DNA from: Spirodela intermedia
Taxonomy: Eukaryota; Streptophyta; Magnoliopsida; Alismatales; Araceae
Direction of reading: 5' to 3'
DNA length: 64,000 nucleotides
Assembly (NCBI GenBank): GCA_902729315.2
Contig: LR746272.1
Coordinates: 4,144,037 to 4,208,036 of the forward strand
Part shown: positions 26,401 through 37,400 of the stretch, piece by piece
Position numbering within the stretch: position 1 is the first letter of the stretch
Layout of the letters: each line of letters begins with the position of its first letter
Notes under the pieces: model-generated
The model's database searches: none
Seen by the model: the letters and a program-made list of their open reading frames with translations, nothing else
What the model was told of the DNA's origin: nothing
Translations under genes and position numbers: made by a program

Positions 26401-28988
26401 TACCACTCGGCCGGAGCCGCTGCGTCTGGTCATCTACACGGCGTGTCGCTCACCGCCCAGTATCCCCCCCTCGCTGCCATCGATCACAGGCGCCTTTCGG
26501 CGAGGAGGAGCAGCACGACCTACTGCTACGACTTCCCCCTGGTTAGAAAGAAGGCCCTCTCTCTCTCTCTCTCCCCCCTTTCTCTCTCTCTGCCTCTCTG
26601 CCTCTCTCTCTCTCTCTCGATGAATCACCTTAATACGGGAATTCCATAAAGTCATGATCTTTAATCATAACATTTCATGAATTGCAGGCGTTCAGGACGG
26701 CGCTGAGGAAGATGTGGTCGGATTCTGGCAGCAAGAAGATCCCTGGGGAGGTCCTCAAGGTGACAGAGCTGGTGTTCGCCGACAAGAGCGGCGCCTGGGG
26801 TACCCCGCTGGTGGCGGTGGAGAGAAAGCCGGCGGCGAACGACGTTGGCATGGTGGCGTGGACCATGGAGATGCTCACGCCGGAGTTCCCCTCCGGGAGA
26901 ACCATCGTCGTGGTTGCCAACGACGTGACGTTCCGCGCAGGCTCCTTTGGGCCCCGCGAGGATGCCTTCTTCCAGGCCGCCACAGAGCTCGCCTGCGGGA
27001 GAAAGCTCCCTCTGATCTACCTCGCGGCGAACTCCGGCGCCAGGATCGGCGCGGCGGAGGAGGTGAAGTCCTGCTTCCGCGTGGGCTGGTCGGAGGAGGC
27101 GACGCCGGAGAAGGGCTTCCAGTACATCTACCTCTCCGGCGAGGACTACGCTCGCGTGGGCTCCTCCGTCATCGCCCGCGAGCGCAAGTTGCAGAGCGGC
27201 GAGACCCGGTGGGTCGTCGACACCATCGTCGGCAAGGACGACGATCTCGGCGTGGAGAACCTCTCCGGCAGCGGCGCCATCGCCGGCGCTTATTCGAGGG
27301 CTTACAGGGAGACCTTCACGCTCACGTACGTCACCGGCAGGACGGTGGGCATCGGCGCGTACCTGGCGCGACTGGGGATGAGGTGCATACAGCGGCTGGA
27401 CCAGCCGATCATCCTCACCGGGTTCTCTGCTCTGAACAAGCTCCTGGGGAGGGAGGTCTACAGCTCCCACATGCAGCTCGGAGGCCCCAAGGTCATGGCC
27501 ACCAATGGCGTCGTCCACCTCACCGTCTCCGACGACCTGGAGGGCGTCACCGCCATTCTCCAGTGGCTGAGCTTCGTCCCCCCTCACGTTGACGGGCCGC
27601 TTCCAGTGTCTCCTTCCCTCGCCGACCCGCCGGAGAGGGCGGTGGAGTACCTCCCGGAGACCTCCTGCGACCCCCGCGCGGCCATCGCCGGCGTCGACGG
27701 GGGCGCCGCCGGTGCATGGCTAGGAGGCATCTTCGACAAAGGCACCTTCGTGGAAACCCTGGAAGGGTGGGCGAAGACGGTGGTCACCGGAAGAGCGAAG
27801 CTCGGAGGAATCCCGGTGGGCATCGTCGCCGTCGAGACACAGACGGTGATGCAGGTGATTCCGGCGGACCCTGGCCAGTTGGATTCCCATGAGCGGGTGG
27901 TGCCACAAGCTGGGCAGGTTTGGTTTCCGGACTCCGCCACCAAGACGGCGCAGGCGATCTTGGACTTCAACAGGGAGCAGCTTCCCCTGTTCATCCTCGC
28001 CAACTGGAGGGGCTTCTCCGGCGGGCAGAGGGACCTCTTCGAGGGCATATTGCAGGCCGGTTCCACCATCGTCGAGAACCTGAGAACGTACAACCAGCCG
28101 GTCTTCGTCTACATCCCCATGGCCGGGGAGCTCCGCGGCGGCGCGTGGGTTGTGGTGGACAGCAAGATCAACCCGGAGCAGATCGAGATGTACGCGGAGA
28201 AGACAGCAAAGGGGAACGTGCTGGAGCCGGAGGGGATGATCGAGATCAAGTTCAGGGCCAGGGAGCTGCTCGACTGCATGGGGCGGCTCGACGGGGAGCT
28301 CGCCGGCGTGAAGGCGCAGCTCCGGCTGGCGGAGGCGAGGAGCGCCTCCGCGGAGGTGGAGGCGCTCCGGCAGCGGGTGAGAGCTCGGGAGAAGCTGCTG
28401 CTGCCGCTGTACACGCAGGTCGCCACAAAGTTCGCGGAGCTCCATGACACCTCCTTCAGGATGGCCGCGAAGGGGATCATCCGGCGGGTGGTGGAGTGGC
28501 GGAGCTGCCGGTCTTTCTTCTACAGGAGGCTGCGGAGGAGGGTGGCGGAGGCCTCGCTGGTGAGGACGGTCGTCGGCGCCGCCGGCGACCATCTCTCGCA
28601 CGGCGCCGCGAAGGGGATGATCAAGCAGTGGTTCTTGGCCTCCAAGTCCGGTGGGGAGATGGCGGAGGCGCTGTGGGAGGATGACGAGGCCTTCTTCGCC
28701 TGGAAGGAGGATCCGGCGAACTACGAGGAGCATCTGGCGGAGCTGAGGGTTCAGAAGGCGCTGCACTGGCTGTCGGGGATCTGCAAGTCGGCGGCGGATC
28801 TGAAAGCTCTGCCTGGGGGCCTCGCCGCCCTGCTCGCCGAGGTGGGAGAACTAACTCTACATCTCCTCTGGCCATTTTTCCCGGCTCTGCATTCGCTGAC
28901 GAAGAATTCCTGCTTCTGCAACCTGAAACAGGTCGAGCCTTCCGCGAAAGCTCAGCTGGTGGAGGAGCTCAGACGGGCAATCGGTTGA
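17500..28988 (+). CDS. ACC1: Homomeric (cytosolic) acetyl-CoA carboxylase, 31 coding exons
   Basis: Makes malonyl-CoA from acetyl-CoA, bicarbonate and ATP. Exons: 17500-17847, 17975-18181, 18262-18423, 18590-18682, 18846-18941, 19445-19618, 19692-19785, 19875-20062, 20166-20216, 20417-20456, 20546-20670, 20836-20952, 21042-21116, 21216-21272, 21368-21472, 22076-22162, 22367-22558, 22663-22851, 23089-23199, 23335-23424, 23513-23689, 23877-23954, 24057-24179, 24271-24540, 24642-24991, 25270-25507, 25587-25939, 26036-26249, 26359-26541, 26688-28841, 28932-28988. All phases agree: 2265 residues, close to the usual plant length. Biotin carboxylase comes first (ATP-grasp GGGGKGIR near 231-238). The biotin carrier has Lys713 in EVMKM (22484-22486). 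Then a central region, and carboxyltransferase from about 1530 (NSGARIG near 1645). There is no transit peptide, so cytosol is expected. Introns 15, 17 and 19 start with GC. Exons 24-31 are much GC-richer than the earlier ones. No inactivating change seen. Confidence 0.97.
19000..19140. repeat. ATGT-type tetranucleotide microsatellite in ACC1 intron 5
   Basis: Imperfect repeats of TATG/TGTA with TCTG and TTTAGG interruptions lie in intron 5 of the acetyl-CoA carboxylase gene. Confidence 0.85.
19217..19473 (+). repeat. Tandem duplication of about 130 bp spanning an intron end and exon start (ACC1 exon 6)
   Basis: Copy 1 (about 19217-19343) and copy 2 (about 19344-19473) are offset by 127-130 bp. 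Copy 2 holds the true acceptor (ends 19444) and the first bases of exon 6. Copy 1 keeps an acceptor-like TAG ending at 19314, followed by about 26 bases matching the exon start with two mismatches (C/T changes). Copy 1 is inside the intron; read in frame it meets TGA at 19378-19380. Confidence 0.85.
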
Positions 28989-29995
28989 TCCAACGCCGGC
29001 GTCGGCGGCGGAGCGGGAACCATTGCCCGATCGTAGACTAATAATGCTCTCTCTCTTTGGCAAAGTCGGAGCGGAGGATGTCAGTAGGATTCCACGGGGC
29101 TTCTTCCCGGCAGATTCTGACGTTTAATGGTGCCATGAATTGAAGTATTTGAGAGTCTCTGGATGAAAAGAACGGGTTTTGAGATGATGACTCCGCTCAG
29201 ATATATCTGTCAAGTTCTGTGATTTGATTGACGGGCAGTCTTAATCGAAGGTTTGTCAAGAAGGGTAGATCTTAGTTCTTAGTCTGTCCATCTGGGCACT
29301 TCCCCATCTGACTAGATCTTGCTCAGCCCATTAAGAACCCTAGTCGCTTCTGAACTGGTTTTTCAAAGAACTTCTTCGTCGTAGATATTTTAATTAAATG
29401 GGGTAGAAAACTTATCCTAATAGGAGCGATTTTCTTTGAGTTAATCCATTAGTTTCAAATAATTTAAATAAACATTTTAAATAATCTTTCACACGGCGGG
29501 AATATAAAATGCGGTATAAACCTTCAGTGATTTTATGCAAAAAAACATCAGCTTGGTGCTATAATGGGGGGAAAAATGCTAATAATAGTTACTAGTGACG
29601 ACAACATCAAGCTTTAATAGATTTCAGCACGGCCTTCTTTCCTTGCAGATGTCACGCGTTGACTTCTGATCACATTGAGTTGTCCACTACCAGTAAGTAC
29701 TTGGCAACTGAGAATCAAAAAAGCTTGTTCCATACAGAAACAAATAGGAAATACAGAGAGACTTCACATCACCGGGGGCAGAAGGGGCGGGGCGTTGACT
29801 CCATGCCGCCCAGCAGTTCACAGAAACTCACCTACGTGACCTGGGAGAAGAAGGAAGAAAACCCAGAAGAGAACAACAAAAATATGGGCGTTCTACGAAA
29901 TAAGAATAGTCTCCAGAAGTTGAAATCATCGAAGAAGGAGATGAAGGGGAGGAGATTTATTTTTTTTGGTAGGCCCAGTTGACTTCCACTTCCAT
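28989..29995. other. Spacer between convergent ACC1 and BTF3 genes
   Basis: About 1 kb presumed to contain the 3' UTRs of ACC1 (+) and BTF3 (-). No other gene is visible. Short frames at 29659-29982 have no recognisable feature. Confidence 0.5.
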
Positions 29996-31710
29996 CTAGG
30001 AAGAGACCTTGGCTTCATCCGCAGGAGGGGCTTCTACAGCAGCTTTGGTATCAGCTTCGGCAGCAGCTTCGAATGTCTCACCGGGCACAAGATCTGGGAC
30101 GTCGTCGTCGTCCTCCTGGCCGGATGCGGCGGTGGCACCAGAAGCCTTCTTTTGGAAGTGCTCCGCCAGCTTCCTCAGGTTTTCAAGATTATCAGGGCCT
30201 GAAAACGCAGAAAATTGGGGGAGAGGGATTCACATCTGACAGCAAAAGGCGATGATATGACCATTACAAATGAAAGAAAGCAGAGACCAGGAGAGTTTAC
30301 CCAGTTGGTTGATGATGCCAGGAAGCATGTCCTGAAGCTCTGGGACAAAAAGAAGATATAAAATATAAGTGGATGAAACTATGCAATCATTTGGCAAGGT
30401 TTCTACGCGTCAGAAGTCAACCAGCAAGGCTCAACAACCATAATTAACCAGAATTCTGCCCATTATTGATTGAGAAATAAAAATCAAGTCCTCTGGTCTG
30501 ATGATACATCTTAAGTTCTAATTACATCATAAGAACAATAAAGGCTAGTAAACGACCATAACAGATTCAGAAAAGATAAAAAATTACAATTTACCCCACC
30601 ATTAATTGGAAAAAAAACTGTCAAAATAATCTCGAAAGGATATATTGGTTCTAGACATCATACCCCGACCAATAACGCTTAACCACTAGAAGAGTAAATA
30701 ATAGTCAACCACCACATAACAGATTCGTTGATTGGCCTTATAAATTTGGCAGTAATAAATGAATGTAATGAAATCAGTGATAGTATTTGGACAGATAAAA
30801 AGAAGAGATATGAGGAAAATACTTTTGGTCTGAGGAGAACCGCTGACTACCCACGTGTTGGCGGCAATGGAGGCTTGCACTGGATAACAAATAAGCAAGG
30901 AATTTATCAGGTGAAAACGTAGATAAAGACTAAGATTTCCACACAGGGAGCTGTTATATTGCTATCTGATCGGAAGAGTCATTTACCTTTAGGGTTTAGG
31001 AACTGGATCACGATATCATCCTTGAAAATGTTCACTTCTTCTATTGATGGGATCGTGTTGACGCCTATTCTTTTCAACGTGCTTTGAAGCCTCTTGTCAT
31101 CTGTTGTCGTTGTCTTGTGGACAGCCTTCTTCTTCCTGGCGAAATACACAAGGAACCCACGAAAATACCTAAGTTAGCCACCTGGATTACCAAATTCATA
31201 AAAAAATCAATTATCACCAGAAAGGAATATATGGCATGTAAAGTAACCCGACTGGAAGTTTTACGGTGGATTACCAATAGACATGAATTTCAGTTCATAA
31301 AACACATTTTTCAATGTACCAGTTATTAGAAATTTAAGATAATCTGAAAATGGGAAATAAAATAATGGCAATCCACGTTAATTTATCATCTTATGACCTC
31401 GGCTGATCATCCCATCTCATATCTATAAAAAGAAAGAACTAAAATGAGGGTACTTCGTATTTGGCCAGAAAATATTTACAGAGGAATCTAACAGGCAATT
31501 TCAAGGAGCTAGTCTCTTCACAACACTGGATATGTTATAGAAATTTCCAATATTCAGTCTCTTGAGTAATACATTCCCTCAGAAAGACGAGACCGGTGAT
31601 CTACTTAATCAAAAAGGAAACTTATGAAGCAATGAAAAAAACCTTCTCACACTCCCCTTCCCACCAGTGCGAACAGAGCCGGCCATCTTCATAAGCTTAT
31701 CCCGATTCAT
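29996..31710 (-). CDS. BTF3: BTF3 / nascent polypeptide-associated complex subunit beta, five coding exons
   Basis: Coding exons 31710-31643, 31135-30987, 30879-30823, 30339-30301 and 30198-29996 give 171 residues with consistent phases (2,1,1,1) and GT-AG introns. The N-terminus [20 protein letters not shown] is diagnostic of plant BTF3; RRKKK at about 22-26 is the conserved ribosome-contacting basic motif. The NAC domain follows ([35 protein letters not shown]). The tail is acidic ([16 protein letters not shown]), ending in an Ala/Glu-rich stretch. With NAC-alpha, the protein binds nascent chains at the ribosome exit in the cytosol. The ATG comes directly after a TTCATAG acceptor, so the first exon is probably non-coding. 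Convergent with ACC1. Confidence 0.93.
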
Positions 31711-33240
31711 CTATGAACAAAAGAAAAAAGAGAGAAAATTATGAAGAGATGAGTAAGCAGAAAACCGAAATCAACAAAAACTTCACGGCAACGTGGTTTT
31801 TTTATTCTATATTATGTTGAAATTCCACCACATCAAGTGTTTTTTATGCAACCAAATCTTTAAGGAGATAGATTTTAATCTCCTGCCAAAAAAATGCATT
31901 GTCAATATAGTATATAGTACATGATCTATCAATTTTATTCTGATCTATCCCTTGAAGAACCAATATTGACAACAATCCCTAAGTTCAGGTGGAAATAGAC
32001 AGAACGTTCAATACGAATTTTGAACAAGCATAAGAAATGAAGAACAATTACGACATGATAAACAATGATCCTCGGAATTATGTGACAAAGTACATAATAC
32101 GTACATAAACTCTTGACACTATCCACAAAGAAAAAGGACGTCCCTTGCAAGACACAGAAAGAAATTAAAATATCGTTGTTAAAACTCGACTTCTGGAAAC
32201 GTAAGAATGCTCACAAAAATGAATTTGAAGATGTGACGGACCATAAATTATAGATCCTGAGAGATTCTCAGGTGCCCGAAAAAATGGGGGACAAAAAGAA
32301 CTCACATTTGGTCCCAGATTATGCTCAAAACTCCCGTAGAGTTTTCGTAAACAGAACCTGTGTTTTCTAACACAGCTGCCAGTTTCTATTCGAGCATAGC
32401 TATTACCTAAATTCGTAGGCGTGCAAATACAAAAGAGGCCCTGATGGTAAAAAATGTTAAACTACTCCTGTTAGTCACTAATCCATCTGCAAACTCGTGC
32501 AATGAACTATCCAGCTTCATAAATGTAACCAGACATGATGAAACAACTCATCACCCAACGCAGAAAGAAATTGATTCAATATCAAAATGAATCTTTAACA
32601 CAAACACTTCAATCTCCACCACTTGGAGAAACCCTATCGTACAGATGTGTGCTCACTGAAATCTGTTCAATGTGAACTAGTAGAAACAAATACTAAGAGG
32701 AAACATTCTCAAAATGCCATTAAATCATTTGGATGTTTTCAAAGCTTTCATTTCCGGATTATTATTTTCTACATGCCTTTGAAAGAAACTACTTCGAAGA
32801 AAAACATAGGGAAATCATTCCTAATAATCCTAGCAGGAATCAGGAATGTTCCCAGAGTTCGGAATATATAAAAAAAGAAAAATTCCTTTACGAATCAGAA
32901 TGTAGTCGACGAGCAAAACCCTCGTGTTGTCGAAACCCGACGTTTCCTTCGGGCACCGAGGGAGTGTCGGAGAGAAGCTACGAAGAAAGAGAAAACAATG
33001 CCCCCGTCATCTTCACCCTTTCCAAACATGTAGCAAAACCACCTGAAGTTCTCCAGAACAACTAGGTTTCCGGCGACCACCGTCAAAACGGGGAACAGAA
33101 AGGAAAAGTTAGAAACCTTGTCGCGCCGGAAGACGGCCGGCAGTCCCCCCGGCGCAGCGGCAGCAGCCGAGTTCAGTCACGGCGAGAGTGGATGAGGGAG
33201 GAGACCGAGGAAGGAGACGAACGGACGGCGGAGCAAGAGG
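31711..33240 (-). promoter_or_regulatory. Putative BTF3 5' UTR intron and first non-coding exon
   Basis: On the minus strand the BTF3 ATG at 31710 immediately follows a pyrimidine-rich tract and AG. About 1.4 kb upstream a donor-like ACAAG|GTTTCT lies near 33116, preceded by a GC-rich stretch (33120-33260) suitable as a leader exon and core promoter. The intron itself is AT-rich and holds no gene. Inferred; transcript data would settle it. Confidence 0.5.
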
Positions 33241-34223
33241 GGGAGACAATAAAAGCCCTAAAGCCCTAGGGGCATTTCCGAGATTTCATCACCCACCAGA
33301 CCATCCACGCCCTTTATCTCACCTTCCTAGTTTAAGATTTCCATCTCATTATTTAATAATAATCAACCCATCTCATTAATTAGAGAAAATAGCAAAAAAA
33401 ATCAAACGCAATAATATAAATGCGATAATATGGTTTACCTCATTTTTATACCATAAATTAAATATTAATTTTATTAGGCTGAAATCATGTACTTGTACAT
33501 TTCCATAAGTTTAAAGAGGGTTCATAAAATTCCACATATTACATAAAATTGTCATAAAAATTATAGAGTAGATGTTATTAGGCTAACAATAAGAAAATTT
33601 AAAAATATTTTAAAAAATCCAACATAAGAAATTTAAAATAAATATATTGAAAAAGAATATTAAAATGTACATGTACATTCCCATGAGTTTATTATAATTT
33701 CCACATATTATACTCAACGCCGCACAAAATATTGGTCCTAAAAATTATAAAGCAGATGTTCTTATGATAAAAATAAGAAAAATTATAAATATTTACAATA
33801 ATCCAACATAAACAAATTTAAAATAAATAACTTGATGAAAATATCAAAATGTTAATACAATTAAGCATCAGCTAAACCCCATGTTATGGAGTAAGTTACA
33901 AGAGCTAATGGGGGACATTAAGCTAGAAAAAAGAAAAAAATAGTTGACTTTTTAAAGTGTAACTTTGTTCTACATTTCCTCTCTCTCTCTCTCTAATTAG
34001 GATGAAAAAAGGAAAATTATCTAACAAAAGCTATGAAATTTCCATAATGATATTATATAAGTATATTATGAAAACAAATGATCAATTGACATAATTTATG
34101 TAATATTTTCTGATCAGTCCTTTGGTATTGTGACCGATTACACTGTAATGCAAAGGCTTTACCCGTTGAAATCCCAAATTAAAAATCAGGACTTCCTCCT
34201 GTTATATCCAACACATTAGGGAG

Positions 34224-34266
<43 letters not shown>

Positions 34267-34418
34267 ATGGGGTCAATCTAAGAACGTAGAATTAGACAAG
34301 ATGAGGAGGATAAATCTGATCAAATCTAAGACCATAGAATTATACAAGATGATGATGATACATGTGACCAATCTAAGACCATATGATAGCATTAGAAGTA
34401 GACTGCGAGGGGGAACCA
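33241..34418. other. AT-rich spacer between BTF3 and the MnmE gene
   Basis: Strongly AT-rich DNA with no gene. A short diverged repeat is visible: segments near 33480-33600 and 33660-33790 share ACATTTCC/CATGAGTTT, CACATATTA and ATAAGAAAA blocks. A (GA)n tract lies at about 34229-34262. The 3' UTR of the MnmE-family gene presumably lies at the right end. Confidence 0.5.
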
Positions 34419-37400
34419 TCATTTGCCGATGCAGAACTTGCTGAAGATATTGGACAGCACCTCTTCGGAGATGTCAGAGCCGCTGATCTGTCCAAGGGCC
34501 AGGGCTGCCTCCCTCAAGTCAACTGTCCAGAAGTCCAGGGGAAGCTCCTCATCTATGGACTGCCTCAGTCTCGACAGGGCATCCCTTGTTCTAACCAGCT
34601 GCTCACACTGCCTCTGGAAATGATGATGATGATAATGGCAATAATAATAGAGCAAATATCAGTATTATTAATAATGATGATAATAAATAAAAAAACCAGA
34701 CAAATTGATCCATGCTCACACTGCCTCTGAAAATGATGATGATGATGATGATGATGATAATAATAACAGAGAAAATATCAGTAATAATAATAATAATAAT
34801 GATAATAAAATCAGACAAATTGATCCATGCATGAGAAATCTACCCACCAATGATATAAAAACCATGGGATTAATCTTGGCGCATCCAGTTTCCAAAAAAT
34901 AGAAATAATATGAGAAATACTGAGGAACAGTTGGTTGCGTAATTAGGAAAGTAGCACCTACCTGATTTGTTGCCCATTTCCGACCGCCGGATGGGATTGG
35001 TTCAATGCCAATGACGTCAAGTATCGCCTCCTCCAACTCCCCCACACCTTGCCCCGTCACGGCGCATGTGAGGACATGCTTCTTGAAGTAGTTCCCTTCA
35101 AGCTGAGTGGGTCTGGCAGAGATGGGAGCTGACACCAGGCTATCAATTTTGTTCGTGACAAGAATCATCGGCGTGGCGGAACCCGTCGATCTCTGTCCAA
35201 ACAGAAAGCATATAAAGTAAATAAGATCATGCTACCAGCATTTAAGAGAAATTTAATATCCTTGGATGCAGAAATCACTAGAAGGATTAAGAAATTTTAT
35301 GAAATTCATAAAATTTCAGTATGCTAAAATAACAATGCCGATATTCTAAGTTGAAAGCTTCTACTAATTTCATCCTTTTTGGGTAAAGAAAGATTAAGAA
35401 ATTTTAAGACTAATCTTGTCAAGATTTTGTCCTGAAAACAAGGCGGTGGATTGGGGGCAGGCCTGGATGTGCTGAACAAGTTTCTCATCATCGGAAGTCC
35501 AGCCTTCTACAGCACTGATTGTCATGATGATGACATCCGCACCCACAGCAGCTGCTTCAGATCTCTGAACCCCTGACCAAGGAAATAATTTTTCAAAATC
35601 AGTTTTGAGTCAAATTTATTGAAGCAAACTTGATGGGCAACTGTTAACATAAAATTAAAATTAAATAAAAATCGCTATCAACTATGGGTCACAATTCATA
35701 AATATCAACTTACCAATCCTTTCCACCACATCATCTGTTTCTCTGATGCCAGCAGTATCCAGGAGAGTGACAGGAATCCCGCGAACAGAGACATTGGCTT
35801 CGACAACATCCCTTGTGGTTCCAGCGATTTCAGTAACGATTGCTCTATCACTCTGCATACTAGTTCAAAATAATGAACTCAATGAGGCAGGGTATGGATA
35901 CTAATTCACTGATAATCAAGTATGAACCGAAATGAATTCATTCCCCAGGATTTCAAGTCCAACAAATTGAAATTGCCCATGCCTCCTCGTATCCCATCAA
36001 AAATATCTATTTCAGAAGTTTCAATTTTTTTAAAATCATACCTAGTTTGTAAATTCTTTTTTTTTATATAAAAAAATATTAAATAAGTATCTTACGAAAC
36101 CAATTTCAGAAGATGTAATGGCTCCCCATCAAGGAGAAGCCACTATAATCGTACCATTATAAGACGGCCAGTGATGATGATGATGATAAAGAAAACTAAG
36201 TTTTATTGAGCTCAAGGCAATGAAAGCGGCAAAAGAAGAGAGAATAAATTATAAATAGGAATATATTACGCTTAGAAAACCTACTTTGCTCCAGGCATTG
36301 AGGAGACTTGACTTTCCAACATTGGGTCGGCCAATTATTGTTACCTGAGAAATTCGAAATAAGTATCAAGTCAAAATTAGTTCAGAACACAAATGAACAG
36401 GCTTCTGCTGTTGTCATGAGGAGAGAACAACACAGAAGCAGCATGAAAAAGTTGATTTATAATTATGATTGACGGGCAGCTGAAGAAGAAATCACCATGG
36501 GTACTGTGAAATACAACCTAGGAGATCAGGTCGGATATCTGAAAACGTTAGGGCCATAGACCCATGGATCAAGATACGAATGGCCAAATATTTTGGTTCA
36601 CAGTTCTAGAAAATTAAAGTCGTAGGTTCTTTTTCATACATCTAAATACACATGAAATAAAATATATAACTGATATTAAGTTTTAAAAGTGGGGGAACGG
36701 AGTCTACAGGCAGTGGCAGAAGTCAATTATCGGCATTCAGTTGCATTTGCTCCATATCATTCATCTCCCCCTCCCGCTGTCTTTCTCTTCATCAATAGTC
36801 TCTCTTCCTTCTCTTCCCCAATCCGGCTGGGAAAGGCCATCCCAACTGTCATCAGCAGATTTTCTGGATGATTATATATATTTATATTTTTTAGTAAATT
36901 TTAAGAGAGGATAGGAAACCCTTTCTTCTTATTAGATCATATATTGCTGACCATGATCATAGCACCTACATTCTCCTATTCAAATTGTAACTGACCTGTG
37001 TCAACCTATTTTCAAGGGAAACATATACTCTTACCGCTTTCCATGTATACAATTTATGTATACATACAATATGTGCAGACCACAGTTGAAAGGCAAAATA
37101 ACCTGATTCTTGGGTTATTTGGTCCTGATCAAGCTCACATTGTGCCCAGACAATCCAAACCATCCTAAAAATGGCAACTTGAAGGATGCTCAATGAAAGA
37201 GGATGAGTCCTTTGTATGAAGGGCAAAATGAAGAAAACTGTTGTTGAAAGAAGATAACTGGTATTCCTATTGCATCAGATGTACAATGGATGATCTAAAG
37301 TGCACTGCAGATGGGTAGATGATCAAGAATAAAGGTCATCATAAAAATAAAAATCTGAGTTCATACCAAAACTCAGTTTTTTGTCTCCAAATATTTATTT

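Noticed and set aside
25380-28766. Long open frames on the minus strand opposite ACC1 exons (up to 348 codons)
   Set aside because: They are mirror images of very GC-rich exons, lack any known domain and overlap the well-supported carboxyltransferase coding sequence.
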